6,417 nt of DNA. It comes from Actinomycetota bacterium (GTDB lineage Bacteria > Actinomycetota > Actinomycetes > Nanopelagicales > Nanopelagicaceae). The stretch spans positions 1 to 6,417 of the forward strand of contig WLPB01000065.1 in assembly GCA_009698975.1 (NCBI GenBank), read 5' to 3'. The position numbers and the translations under genes are program-made. Of the stretch, positions 1-6,417 are shown in pieces (the first letter of the stretch is position 1; each line of letters starts with the position of its first letter). A model generated the notes under the pieces. It was not told where the DNA came from. It ran no database searches and saw only the letters and a program-made list of their open reading frames with translations.

Positions 1-714
1 ATCTATGCAAGCTCGATGTCGACCTCAGATATCGTCGGCGCACAGCATGAAAATATTTGGAATGTAATCGTCTTATTCCCATCTTTTGTAATCTACGTAA
101 TTGCAATGGTGGGCGAGACAAACCGTGCCCCATTCGACCTAGCCGAAGCAGAAGGCGAGCTCGTAGGTGGATTCCACACCGAGTACTCATCACTTAAATT
201 CGCACTATTTTTCCTCGCTGAGTACGTCAACATCATTGCTGTATCAGCACTTGCCACAACGCTCTTCCTTGGTGGGTATCACGCACCCCCAGGACTTGGT
301 TTTACCGAGGCATGGCTCGGCGGATGGTTCACAATCATTTGGTTCTTCTTAAAAGTAAATCTCTTCTTCTTCTTATTTATGTGGCTACGTGCATCACTTC
401 CGCGTCTTCGGTATGACCAATTCATGAAGTTTGGTTGGAAAGTTCTGATTCCGGTCTCACTTCTCTGGATCATGATTGTTGCAACGCTGCGTGTAATCCA
501 ACAACAAGGTGCTTCTCGAATAGTTGCACTTTCATTTGCTGTTGGCATCGTTTTGATTGTCATGGCAATCACTTCAGCCTTTGAGAAGTCAAAAGAGAAG
601 GCGCGAGCTCCGCTTCCAGTAGGAGAAGCTCCAGAGTTCCCAATCCCTTCACTTCCTGGAGTTAAATCGCTAAACGCTTCACGAGAGAGCAGTACTGGAG
701 ATAACAATGAGTGA
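1..714 (+). CDS. nuoH: NADH-quinone oxidoreductase subunit H, 3' part (5' end outside window)
   Basis: NuoH is the membrane subunit of complex I that forms much of the quinone-binding chamber at the junction with the peripheral arm. The reading frame is open from base 1 and gives 237 visible residues before TGA; the first ATG at base 16 is an internal Met, since the upstream codons (IYASS) continue the family sequence. Visible residues 38-63 hold the hallmark loop [20 protein letters not shown] followed by FHTEYS, the acidic cytoplasmic loop lining the quinone cavity. Later [20 protein letters not shown] (about 128-147) is the second NuoH signature, followed by the usual last helix (about 149-164). 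Unlike E. coli NuoH, another hydrophobic helix follows (about 173-193), then a charged, Pro-rich tail of about 44 residues. Its last codons overlap nuoI by 8 bases. The quinone is probably menaquinone, inferred from the actinobacterial assignment. Confidence 0.97.
   Translation: MYASSMSTSDIVGAQHENIWNVIVLFPSFVIYVIAMVGETNRAPFDLAEAEGELVGGFHTEYSSLKFALFFLAEYVNIIAVSALATTLFLGGYHAPPGLGFTEAWLGGWFTIIWFFLKVNLFFFLFMWLRASLPRLRYDQFMKFGWKVLIPVSLLWIMIVATLRVIQQQGASRIVALSFAVGIVLIVMAITSAFEKSKEKARAPLPVGEAPEFPIPSLPGVKSLNASRESSTGDNNE
697..700 (+). promoter_or_regulatory. Ribosome binding site of nuoI
   Basis: GGAG lies 6 bases upstream of the ATG at 707, inside the 3' end of nuoH. It supports 707 as the start of nuoI and allows independent re-initiation despite the 8-base overlap with nuoH. 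Confidence 0.7.
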
Positions 715-1378
715 TTCACTAGAGCCACAGAACGTAGAATCACAGAAGCTAGAAGTAGCTCACAGCACAATTAATAGCGTTGAATACAGAGAGGTTAATC
801 AGCCTGGCCCTGCCTCACTTGCCCAACAATCAAAGGGTTTTTGGGTCACATTCAGAGCAATGTTTAAGAAGAACCTCACCGTTCAATATCCAGATGTGAA
901 GGCACCTACTGAAGAACGTTTCCATGGACGCCACCAACTCAATCGCCACCCTGATGGACTCGAGAAGTGCATTGGTTGCGAACTCTGTGCGTGGGCATGT
1001 CCGGCAGATGCGATTTACGTTGAAGGCGGCGATAACACTCCCGACAATCAAGTTTCACCAGGTGAGCGTCACGGCGCTGTCTACCAAATCAATTATCTTC
1101 GTTGTATTTTCTGTGGTCTCTGCGTTGAAGCATGTCCAACTCGCGCTCTCACAATGACAAATGAATACGAGCTTGCAGATAAGAGTCGCGAAAAGTTGAT
1201 CTTTGAAAAGGAAGATCTACTGGCACCTTTACGTGCCGGAATGCTGCTTCCACCACATCCAATGTATCCAGGTATGGATGAGAATAATTACTACAGAGGT
1301 GAAGTAAAAGAGTCACATCCTTCACAGAAGACAAATTCACAAGCAACACCTGTACAGACAGGAGATGCCGGTAAATGA
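707..1378 (+). CDS. nuoI: NADH-quinone oxidoreductase subunit I (two [4Fe-4S] ferredoxin-like subunit)
   Basis: NuoI passes electrons through clusters N6a and N6b to the terminal cluster N2 beside the quinone site. It sits at the foot of the peripheral arm, on the cytoplasmic face of the membrane. The 223-residue protein has two ferredoxin-type motifs: [12 protein letters not shown] with Cys88, 91, 94 and 98, and [12 protein letters not shown] with Cys133, 136, 139 and 143. All eight ligands are present. Residues about 44-63 ([20 protein letters not shown]) are the amphipathic membrane-contacting segment usual in NuoI, and YQINYLRC and [14 protein letters not shown] are family text. About 43 polar residues precede the conserved region, longer than in E. 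coli NuoI; a similar N-terminal extension is usual in actinobacteria as I recall. The start at 707 is chosen because of the GGAG before it and the lack of an earlier in-frame alternative that fits. The stop overlaps the nuoJ start as ATGA. Confidence 0.98.
   Translation: MSDSLEPQNVESQKLEVAHSTINSVEYREVNQPGPASLAQQSKGFWVTFRAMFKKNLTVQYPDVKAPTEERFHGRHQLNRHPDGLEKCIGCELCAWACPADAIYVEGGDNTPDNQVSPGERHGAVYQINYLRCIFCGLCVEACPTRALTMTNEYELADKSREKLIFEKEDLLAPLRAGMLLPPHPMYPGMDENNYYRGEVKESHPSQKTNSQATPVQTGDAGK
1360..1364 (+). promoter_or_regulatory. Ribosome binding site of nuoJ
   Basis: AGGAG lies 10 bases before the ATG at 1375, within the last codons of nuoI. The spacing is slightly long but usable. With the ATGA stop/start overlap it supports the 1375 start and coupled translation. 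Confidence 0.6.
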
Positions 1379-2142
1379 TTATTCAATCACCAGAAGCAAT
1401 CATGTTCTGGATTCTCGCACCGCTCGCAATAATTGCAGCCCTTGGCATGTTGCTCGTTAAGAAAGCAGTGCACTCAGCGCTCTTACTTGCGTATGTAATG
1501 ATTACCCTCGCAATTTTCTATATCGCACAAGAGGCGCTCTTCCTGGGAATTGTTCAGATTGTTGTATATACCGGGGCAGTAATGATGCTCTTCCTCTTTA
1601 TCTTGATGCTCGTAGGTGTCGATTCATCTGATTCACTGAAAGAGACAATCCCGGGTCTTCGCCCAATTGCGATCACTGCAGCGGTCGGCTTTGGCGGACT
1701 TGTAACTGCTCTTATCGCACGTGCAACTCTTGGGCGCGATGCAATCGGATTAGTCGATGCAAATGCAGCTGGAAATGTTCAAGGGCTAGCAGCACTTCTC
1801 TTCTCCGATTATGTCTGGCCCTTCGAAGTAATTTCAGCACTTCTGATTACTGCAGCGCTAGGAGCTATGGTTTTAGCTCACCATCAGCGCACAGTGGCAC
1901 GACCCTCACAGCGCGAGAGCTCAATTGCTCGCTTCCGATCAGGTTCTCTTTCCACAGCGGCCGGACTCCCTGGCCCTGGAGTCTTTGCTCGTCACAACGC
2001 AGTTGATGTACCAGCACTTCTTCCAGATGGAACTCCCGCACCCACATCAATTTCTGCAACGCTTAAGGCTCGTGGCGATATGTTGGAGTCAGCGCAATTC
2101 CAGCTTGATGTAGTCGATACAACTGTCGTGGAGGAGAAGTAA
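1375..2142 (+). CDS. nuoJ: NADH-quinone oxidoreductase subunit J, with long C-terminal tail
   Basis: NuoJ is a small membrane subunit between NuoH/NuoA and NuoK that helps relay coupling between quinone reduction and the proton pumps. The 255-residue product has about five hydrophobic helices: roughly 9-28, 33-51, 54-81, 97-117 and 150-169. The third contains [19 protein letters not shown], the most conserved NuoJ stretch, where the helix is known to change between alpha and pi-bulge forms in related complexes. GVDSSDSL directly follows it. After the last helix an 85-residue soluble tail (about 171-255) includes [21 protein letters not shown]. coli NuoJ is about 184 residues and lacks such a tail; actinobacterial NuoJ proteins commonly have one, as I recall. 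The gene starts with ATGA overlapping nuoI and ends as TAATG, sharing one base with nuoK. Confidence 0.96.
   Translation: MIIQSPEAIMFWILAPLAIIAALGMLLVKKAVHSALLLAYVMITLAIFYIAQEALFLGIVQIVVYTGAVMMLFLFILMLVGVDSSDSLKETIPGLRPIAITAAVGFGGLVTALIARATLGRDAIGLVDANAAGNVQGLAALLFSDYVWPFEVISALLITAALGAMVLAHHQRTVARPSQRESSIARFRSGSLSTAAGLPGPGVFARHNAVDVPALLPDGTPAPTSISATLKARGDMLESAQFQLDVVDTTVVEEK
2131..2136 (+). promoter_or_regulatory. Ribosome binding site of nuoK
   Basis: GAGGAG sits 5 bases before the nuoK ATG at 2142, within the last codons of nuoJ (VVEEK). It is the best purine-rich match to the 16S rRNA anti-Shine-Dalgarno sequence at any gene junction in the window. Confidence 0.7.
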
Positions 2143-2441
2143 TGAATCCATACAACTACCTCTACGTGGCAGGAATCCTCTTTACTATCGGTGCAATCGG
2201 AGTTGTTCTTCGTCGCAACGCTATCGTCGTATTTATGTGTGTTGAGTTAATGCTCAATGCAGCGAATCTTTCATTTGTAACTTTCTCTCGCATCAATGGA
2301 ACTCTCGATGGTCAGGTGACGGCATTCTTTACAATGGTCGTTGCTGCATGCGAAGTCGTAGTCGGCCTTGCAATTATTGTTGCGATTTACCGCTCACGCC
2401 GTTCAGCATCAGTTGACGATGCTAGTTTGTTGAAGCGATAA
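2142..2441 (+). CDS. nuoK: NADH-quinone oxidoreductase subunit K
   Basis: NuoK is the MrpC-like membrane subunit that links the quinone-proximal part of the membrane arm to the antiporter-like subunits. At 99 residues it has the standard family length, with three hydrophobic helices (about 5-23, 28-49 and 58-83). The two buried glutamates needed for proton translocation are present: Glu35 in [10 protein letters not shown] and Glu71 in [11 protein letters not shown], matching Glu36 and Glu72 of E. coli NuoK. The C-terminal text [14 protein letters not shown] is typical of actinobacterial NuoK as I recall. The start shares one base with the nuoJ stop and follows a strong GAGGAG. Only two bases separate its stop from the nuoL ATG. 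Confidence 0.98.
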   Translation: MNPYNYLYVAGILFTIGAIGVVLRRNAIVVFMCVELMLNAANLSFVTFSRINGTLDGQVTAFFTMVVAACEVVVGLAIIVAIYRSRRSASVDDASLLKR

Positions 2442-2443
2442 AT

Positions 2444-4339
2444 ATGAATACTTCGTCATCAATCGTCTATTTGATTGCACTTCCGCTCTTTGGAGCAGTA
2501 GCTCTCCTACTCGGCGGTCGCCGTACTGATAAGTGGGGACACCTTCTTGCGACGGCAATGTCAGCAGGATCTTTCGCCGTAGGCGTTTACCAACTTATTC
2601 TGATGCTTGGTCGTTCAACTGAAGACCGTGCAATCACCCAGGTTCTCTTCTCTTGGATAAAAGTTGGCACATTCGATATTGATGCAGCCCTGCTCCTGGA
2701 TCAACTCTCAATTTGTTTCGTGCTTCTCATTACCGGCGTAGGTACTTTGATTCATATTTACTCAATTTCATATATGTCTGAAGATGAGAATCGCCGTCGT
2801 TTCTTCGCCTATCTCAACCTGTTTATCGCGGCAATGTTGCTCTTAGTGCTCGGAAATTCTTATCTCAACCTCTATGTGGGTTGGGAGGGCGTTGGCCTTG
2901 CTTCATACCTCTTGATTGGTTTCTGGAATCAGAAGCCCGCATATGCGACTGCTTCCAAAAAGGCTTTCGTAATGAACCGTGTCGGAGATATGGGTCTCTC
3001 ATTCGCAATCATGATTGCCTTTGCAACTTTAGGGACCACAACATTCGCTGGAGTTTCCGAAGCTTCACATCATGCTTCTGAGGCAGCGTTGACGGCTATT
3101 GGAATCATGTTAGTAATTGCTGCAGCTGGAAAGTCTGCGCAATTCCCATTACAGGCATGGCTCGGCGACGCGATGGCTGGACCTACACCTGTCTCTGCTC
3201 TGATTCACGCAGCGACCATGGTTACCGCAGGCGTCTATCTCATCGTTCGATCTAACTTTATCTTCGATGCTGCCCCAACAGCTCAGTTGATTGTTGTGAT
3301 TGTCGGAGCAATTACTCTGCTCTTCGGCGCACTTGTTGGTACTGCAAAAGATGACATCAAGAAAGCACTGGCAGCGTCAACGATGTCGCAAATTGGATAC
3401 ATGATTCTCGGTGCCGGCCTCGGCCCTGCTGGTTATGCATTTGCAATCATGCACTTGTTGACACACGGTTTCTTTAAGGCAGGCATGTTCCTCGGCGCTG
3501 GATCTGTCATGCACGGCATGGATGATGAAGTAAATATGCGCAAGTACGGAAACCTCCGTAAATTTATGCCAATTACCTTTGTCACATTTGGTCTTGGTTA
3601 TCTTGCAATCATTGGAGTTCCACCATTTGCAGGTTTCTACTCTAAAGATTTGTTAATTGAGACAGCATTTAACGCTGGGGGAGTGAAGGGTCCAATTTTG
3701 GGCGCAGTCACACTTCTTGGTGCAGCAATCACAGCTTTCTATATGTCTCGCGTCATGATTCTTACCTTTACAAGTAAGGCACGATGGGATGAGAAAGCAC
3801 ATCCACACGAGTCTCCTTGGTTGATGTGGGTACCGATGGCAATCTTGGCCGCTGGTTCTGTGACAACAGGATTCCTCTTTACCCGTGGTGATGCACTCGC
3901 TAATTGGCTTAATCCAGTCTTTGGTGAACACGCTGAACACCATAGTGAGCACTTGTTTGAGCCAATTGTCGTCTCGATGATGGCGCTCACAGCTGTTGCA
4001 ATTGGTGTTGCAATTGCATTTTTCAAGTATCAACGTGCAGAAGTTCCAGCGATCGCACCGACCGAAGTCTCCTTCCTTACTCGTTTTGCGCGTAAGGATC
4101 TCGGTCAAGATGGCTTCAATGAAGCAGTCTTTATGCGCCCTGGCCAACAACTCACCACACTTCTTGTGAAGAGCGATGACCTTGTTGTCGATGGCGCAGT
4201 ACGAGGTGTTGGTCGCCTAGCCATCTCTTCTGGTTCGTGGCTTCGACTTTCGCAGACTGGCTTTGCTCGTAGTTATGCAGCTTTCATTCTTATCGGTGCA
4301 GTCGCTCTGATTGCCGGAATCTGGGTGGTTACACAATGA
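2444..4339 (+). CDS. nuoL: NADH-quinone oxidoreductase subunit L (distal proton-pumping subunit)
   Basis: NuoL is the antiporter-like subunit at the far end of the membrane arm. Its long lateral helix runs along NuoM and NuoN. The 631-residue product has the usual length, with the proton-antiporter N-terminal region at about 70-130 and the main antiporter domain at about 135-430. Proton-path residues are visible: Glu148 in [17 protein letters not shown], Lys230 in [17 protein letters not shown], His255 in [12 protein letters not shown], His337, His341 and Lys345 in [11 protein letters not shown], and Lys401 in FYSKDLLIE. These correspond to E. coli Glu144, Lys229, His254 and Lys399. The region from about 540 to 631, ending in a hydrophobic helix (about 612-629), fits the lateral helix and final transmembrane segment. 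A His-rich loop lies at 496-503. No clear Shine-Dalgarno precedes the ATG (only GAAG at 2432-2435), so initiation probably depends on ribosomes finishing nuoK. The 3' end overlaps nuoM as ATGA. Confidence 0.98.
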   Translation: MNTSSSIVYLIALPLFGAVALLLGGRRTDKWGHLLATAMSAGSFAVGVYQLILMLGRSTEDRAITQVLFSWIKVGTFDIDAALLLDQLSICFVLLITGVGTLIHIYSISYMSEDENRRRFFAYLNLFIAAMLLLVLGNSYLNLYVGWEGVGLASYLLIGFWNQKPAYATASKKAFVMNRVGDMGLSFAIMIAFATLGTTTFAGVSEASHHASEAALTAIGIMLVIAAAGKSAQFPLQAWLGDAMAGPTPVSALIHAATMVTAGVYLIVRSNFIFDAAPTAQLIVVIVGAITLLFGALVGTAKDDIKKALAASTMSQIGYMILGAGLGPAGYAFAIMHLLTHGFFKAGMFLGAGSVMHGMDDEVNMRKYGNLRKFMPITFVTFGLGYLAIIGVPPFAGFYSKDLLIETAFNAGGVKGPILGAVTLLGAAITAFYMSRVMILTFTSKARWDEKAHPHESPWLMWVPMAILAAGSVTTGFLFTRGDALANWLNPVFGEHAEHHSEHLFEPIVVSMMALTAVAIGVAIAFFKYQRAEVPAIAPTEVSFLTRFARKDLGQDGFNEAVFMRPGQQLTTLLVKSDDLVVDGAVRGVGRLAISSGSWLRLSQTGFARSYAAFILIGAVALIAGIWVVTQ

Positions 4340-5853
4340 CCTCATTGACGGCTTTAGCGCTTCTACCAGTTCTTGGTGCGCTGGTAATCGGATTTATTCC
4401 GAACAGCAAAGTTGAGCTTATTAAGAAGTCTGCTCTAGGCGTGACAGTAGTAGTTGCGCTCTACGCAATTTATTTGGCAACTCAATTTGAGAGTTCAAAC
4501 GTTGCACTTCAATTCGTTGAAAGACATGAGTGGATTCCCGCCTTTGGAATTAACTATTCTGTTGGCGTTGGAGGCATGGCACTTGTTCTTATTGTCATGT
4601 CAGTAATACTTACACCGATTGTAGTTTTAGCCGGTTGGCATGAATCTGAAGGAGGACGTTGGTCTGTAAAAGTCTTTTACATTCTCATCCTTGTTCTCGA
4701 GACGATGATGATTGGTGTATTCGCCGCAACAGATATCTTCTTGTTCTATGTCATCTTTGAAGCGATGTTGATTCCGGTCTACTTCCTTATTGGTGGGTAC
4801 GGAACAGGTGAGCGCGCTGCAGCTGCTGTGAAGTTCTTGATCTACAGCCTCTTTGGTGGACTTTTGATGCTCGCCTCAATTATCGGAATCTATGTCAACA
4901 TGGGCAAACTCGGCGCGAAGACATTTGATATCACAATTGTGAGTGAACTACACAACTACATCTCTCCGATGACTCAAAACCTTCTCTTCTTAGGATTCTT
5001 TATCGCCTTTGCAATTAAAGCACCGCTCTGGCCTTTACATACCTGGCTCCCAGATGCAGCGAAGGCAGGAACACCAGGCACATCAGTTCTGCTACTTGGA
5101 GTTCTCGACAAGGTTGGCACCTTTGGAATGATTCACTTCTGTATCGGTTTATTTCCGGAAGCAAGCAAAACCTTCACCCCAGTTATCATCACGCTCTCAG
5201 TAATTTCGATCCTCTACGGCGCATTCCTTGCAATTGGGGCGCGTGATCTCAAGCGTCTTATCGCCTACACATCGATCTCCCACTTTGGATTTATCACTAT
5301 GGGAATCTTCGCAATGACCTCACAAGGTCTCTCTGGTGCGACTCTCTATATGTTCAACCATGGTTTCTCAACGGCAGCGCTCTTTATCGTTGGCGGCTGG
5401 ATGATTGCACGACGCGGATCTTCCACGGTTGCAGATTTTGGTGGACTCCAACGGGTTACTCCCGTAATGGCATGGATGTTCTTCCTGGCTGGAATGTCCT
5501 CACTGGCACTTCCTGGGCTTTCTAGTTTCGTCAGTGAATTTCTTGTTCTTGTAGGTACCTACACTCGATATCCAGTAGCAGCAGTTCTTGCGACTTTCGG
5601 AATAGTCCTCGCTGCGCTCTACATTCTGATTCCAGTCCAGAAGGTGCTTCATGGCCCTACTACGCCAGGAAATGAATCACTTCCTGATCTCAATCTTCGA
5701 GAGAAAATCGCAATTGCTCCAGTGATGGCTGCGATTGTTGCCTTCGGAATCTACCCCGCTCCGCTACTCAATATTATTAATCCCGCTTCAGTGCAAGTAA
5801 TTGAACGCGCAGGCTTTACTGATCCTGCACCCACAGAGAATGTAGGTAAGTAA
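4336..5853 (+). CDS. nuoM: NADH-quinone oxidoreductase subunit M (proton-pumping subunit)
   Basis: NuoM is the middle antiporter-like subunit, between NuoN and NuoL. The 505-residue product is of normal length and hydrophobic throughout, with around 14 predicted helices. Key charged residues are present: Glu142 in [16 protein letters not shown], Lys228 in [20 protein letters not shown], Lys259 in [14 protein letters not shown], His342 in [12 protein letters not shown], and Glu401 in [10 protein letters not shown]. These line up with E. coli Glu144, Lys234, Lys265 and Glu407 at a near-constant offset. The central segment reads [19 protein letters not shown], where E. coli has an APTAGS-type sequence; I recall the PGT form as common in actinobacteria. 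The ATG overlaps the nuoL stop by 4 bases and has no strong ribosome binding site, which suggests translational coupling. The stop TAA is followed at once by the nuoN ATG. Confidence 0.98.
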   Translation: MTSLTALALLPVLGALVIGFIPNSKVELIKKSALGVTVVVALYAIYLATQFESSNVALQFVERHEWIPAFGINYSVGVGGMALVLIVMSVILTPIVVLAGWHESEGGRWSVKVFYILILVLETMMIGVFAATDIFLFYVIFEAMLIPVYFLIGGYGTGERAAAAVKFLIYSLFGGLLMLASIIGIYVNMGKLGAKTFDITIVSELHNYISPMTQNLLFLGFFIAFAIKAPLWPLHTWLPDAAKAGTPGTSVLLLGVLDKVGTFGMIHFCIGLFPEASKTFTPVIITLSVISILYGAFLAIGARDLKRLIAYTSISHFGFITMGIFAMTSQGLSGATLYMFNHGFSTAALFIVGGWMIARRGSSTVADFGGLQRVTPVMAWMFFLAGMSSLALPGLSSFVSEFLVLVGTYTRYPVAAVLATFGIVLAALYILIPVQKVLHGPTTPGNESLPDLNLREKIAIAPVMAAIVAFGIYPAPLLNIINPASVQVIERAGFTDPAPTENVGK

Positions 5854-6417
5854 ATGCAATTTACATCTCCTGTCCTCGATTATGCTCTATTGGCTCCAAT
5901 GCTCATCATCCTTGGTGGAGCAATCATTGGCGTTCTGATTGAAGCGTTCTTGTCTAGTGCTTTAAGACTTCCAGCCCAGTTGTTTATCTCTGTCATGGCA
6001 ATTGTTACCTCGCTCCTTTCGCTCATTGTTGTGCGCGATCGCGTTTCAGTATCAGCGGCGATGAAATCAATTACCTTCGACGGTGCGGGCGTTCTCTTGC
6101 AGGGCTCTATTTTGATTATCGCTCTGCTCTCAATATTTCTCATTGCAGATCAAACAAACTTCACCGCTGCAGCAGCAACCGTTCCTGGCTCTGCAGAAGA
6201 GCGGGAAGCTCATTTCGCTCAATCACGCACAACTGAAGTTTTCCCGCTTACTCTTTTTGCGGTAGCGGGCATGATGCTATTTACCGTAGCGAGTGATCTC
6301 ATTACTCTCTTTGTAGCGCTAGAAGTGCTCTCACTCCCTCTCTATTTGATGGCAGGTCTGGCTCGAAATCGTCGCCTTGCATCACAAGAGGCTGCGCTCA
6401 AATACTTCCTTCTTGGA
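5854..6417 (+). CDS. nuoN: NADH-quinone oxidoreductase subunit N, 5' part (3' end outside window)
   Basis: NuoN is the antiporter-like proton-pumping subunit closest to NuoK. Translation from the ATG at 5854 stays open for 188 codons to the last base, so about the first 40% of a typical protein is visible. Hydrophobic helices lie at about 11-33, 41-60, 80-98, 130-148 and 150-169. Glu157 in LFVALEVLSLPLYLMAGLAR is the conserved buried glutamate (Glu133 in E. coli), and the following QEAALKYFLLG is a family hallmark leading into the next helix. A polar loop at 101-127 (with VPGSAEEREA) is longer than in E. coli and resembles actinobacterial NuoN as I recall. The start abuts the nuoM stop with no spacer. 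Only a weak AGG (5844-5846) lies 7 bases upstream, so coupling to nuoM is likely. The next Met, residue 16, would cut into the first helix and is less likely as the start. Confidence 0.97.
   Translation, partial: MQFTSPVLDYALLAPMLIILGGAIIGVLIEAFLSSALRLPAQLFISVMAIVTSLLSLIVVRDRVSVSAAMKSITFDGAGVLLQGSILIIALLSIFLIADQTNFTAAAATVPGSAEEREAHFAQSRTTEVFPLTLFAVAGMMLFTVASDLITLFVALEVLSLPLYLMAGLARNRRLASQEAALKYFLLG

Noticed and set aside
279..770. Antisense open frame of 163 codons across the nuoH/nuoI junction
   Set aside because: It is opposite strongly conserved NuoH coding sequence, has no recognisable motif, and no initiation signal that I could identify.
2442..2443. Possible internal promoter or processing site at the nuoK/nuoL boundary
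   Set aside because: This is the only non-coding spot, but it is just two bases, and I saw no convincing -35/-10 pair in the end of nuoK.
3413..3425. GC-rich near-palindrome (GGCC TC GGCC) that might be a hairpin
   Set aside because: It is short, lies in the middle of nuoL encoding a Gly/Ala/Pro-rich loop (GAGLGPAG), and has no T-run after it, so it is not a terminator.
3653..4150. Antisense open frame of 165 codons within nuoL
   Set aside because: It lies wholly inside a well-supported nuoL gene. Its translation is rich in Cys and low-complexity residues with no recognisable domain, and it looks like a by-product of codon choice on the sense strand.
5880..6143. Reverse-strand open frame of 87 codons opposite the nuoN start
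   Set aside because: The forward frame here is clearly NuoN, continuous from 5854 to the window end. The reverse product has no family features.
1..6417. Possibility that this is an Mrp antiporter, a formate hydrogenlyase or a membrane-bound hydrogenase operon
   Set aside because: The gene order H-I-J-K-L-M-N, the NuoH quinone-cavity loop, the two-cluster NuoI, and a separate full set of three antiporter-like subunits fit NDH-1 complex I and not these related systems.

Overview
The window is a continuous piece of a bacterial nuo operon, which encodes respiratory complex I (NADH:quinone oxidoreductase, NDH-1). In order, all on the + strand, it holds the 3' part of nuoH, complete nuoI, nuoJ, nuoK, nuoL and nuoM, and the 5' part of nuoN. 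Every subunit is recognisable from family motifs read in the translation. I see no RNA gene, mobile element, CRISPR array, terminator, internal promoter or other system.

The source looks like an actinobacterium of unusually low G+C. Several details match actinobacterial complex I as I remember it: the [16 protein letters not shown] and YQINYLRC text in NuoI, the long NuoJ tail containing [11 protein letters not shown], the NuoK sequence, the VPGSAEEREA loop in NuoN, and a NuoH extended beyond the usual last helix. Three 60-base lines counted by hand gave 85 G+C of 180 (about 47%), well below typical soil or pathogenic actinobacteria. Together with the tight packing, this suggests a streamlined freshwater lineage such as the acI group (Nanopelagicales: Planktophila or Nanopelagicus-like). 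That placement is an inference and was not tested by search.

Layout: nuoH (1-714, 5' end cut off), nuoI (707-1378), nuoJ (1375-2142), nuoK (2142-2441), nuoL (2444-4339), nuoM (4336-5853), nuoN (5854 to the window end, 3' end cut off). Neighbours overlap by 8, 4, 1 and 4 bases, abut, or in one case are separated by 2 bases. Those 2 bases are the only non-coding sequence in the window. This implies one polycistronic message with translational coupling.

Function: NuoI carries two [4Fe-4S] clusters (N6a, N6b) and passes electrons from the peripheral arm toward the quinone site. NuoH forms much of the quinone chamber and joins the peripheral arm to the membrane arm. NuoJ and NuoK carry the coupling signal along the membrane, and NuoN, NuoM and NuoL are the three antiporter-like proton-pumping subunits. 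The Glu/Lys/His residues of the proton path are present in NuoK, NuoL and NuoM and in the visible part of NuoN, so the complex appears functional. The missing genes (nuoA-G and the start of nuoH, the end of nuoN) presumably lie just outside the window. The points worth a second look are lineage-specific extensions of known subunits, not a new system.
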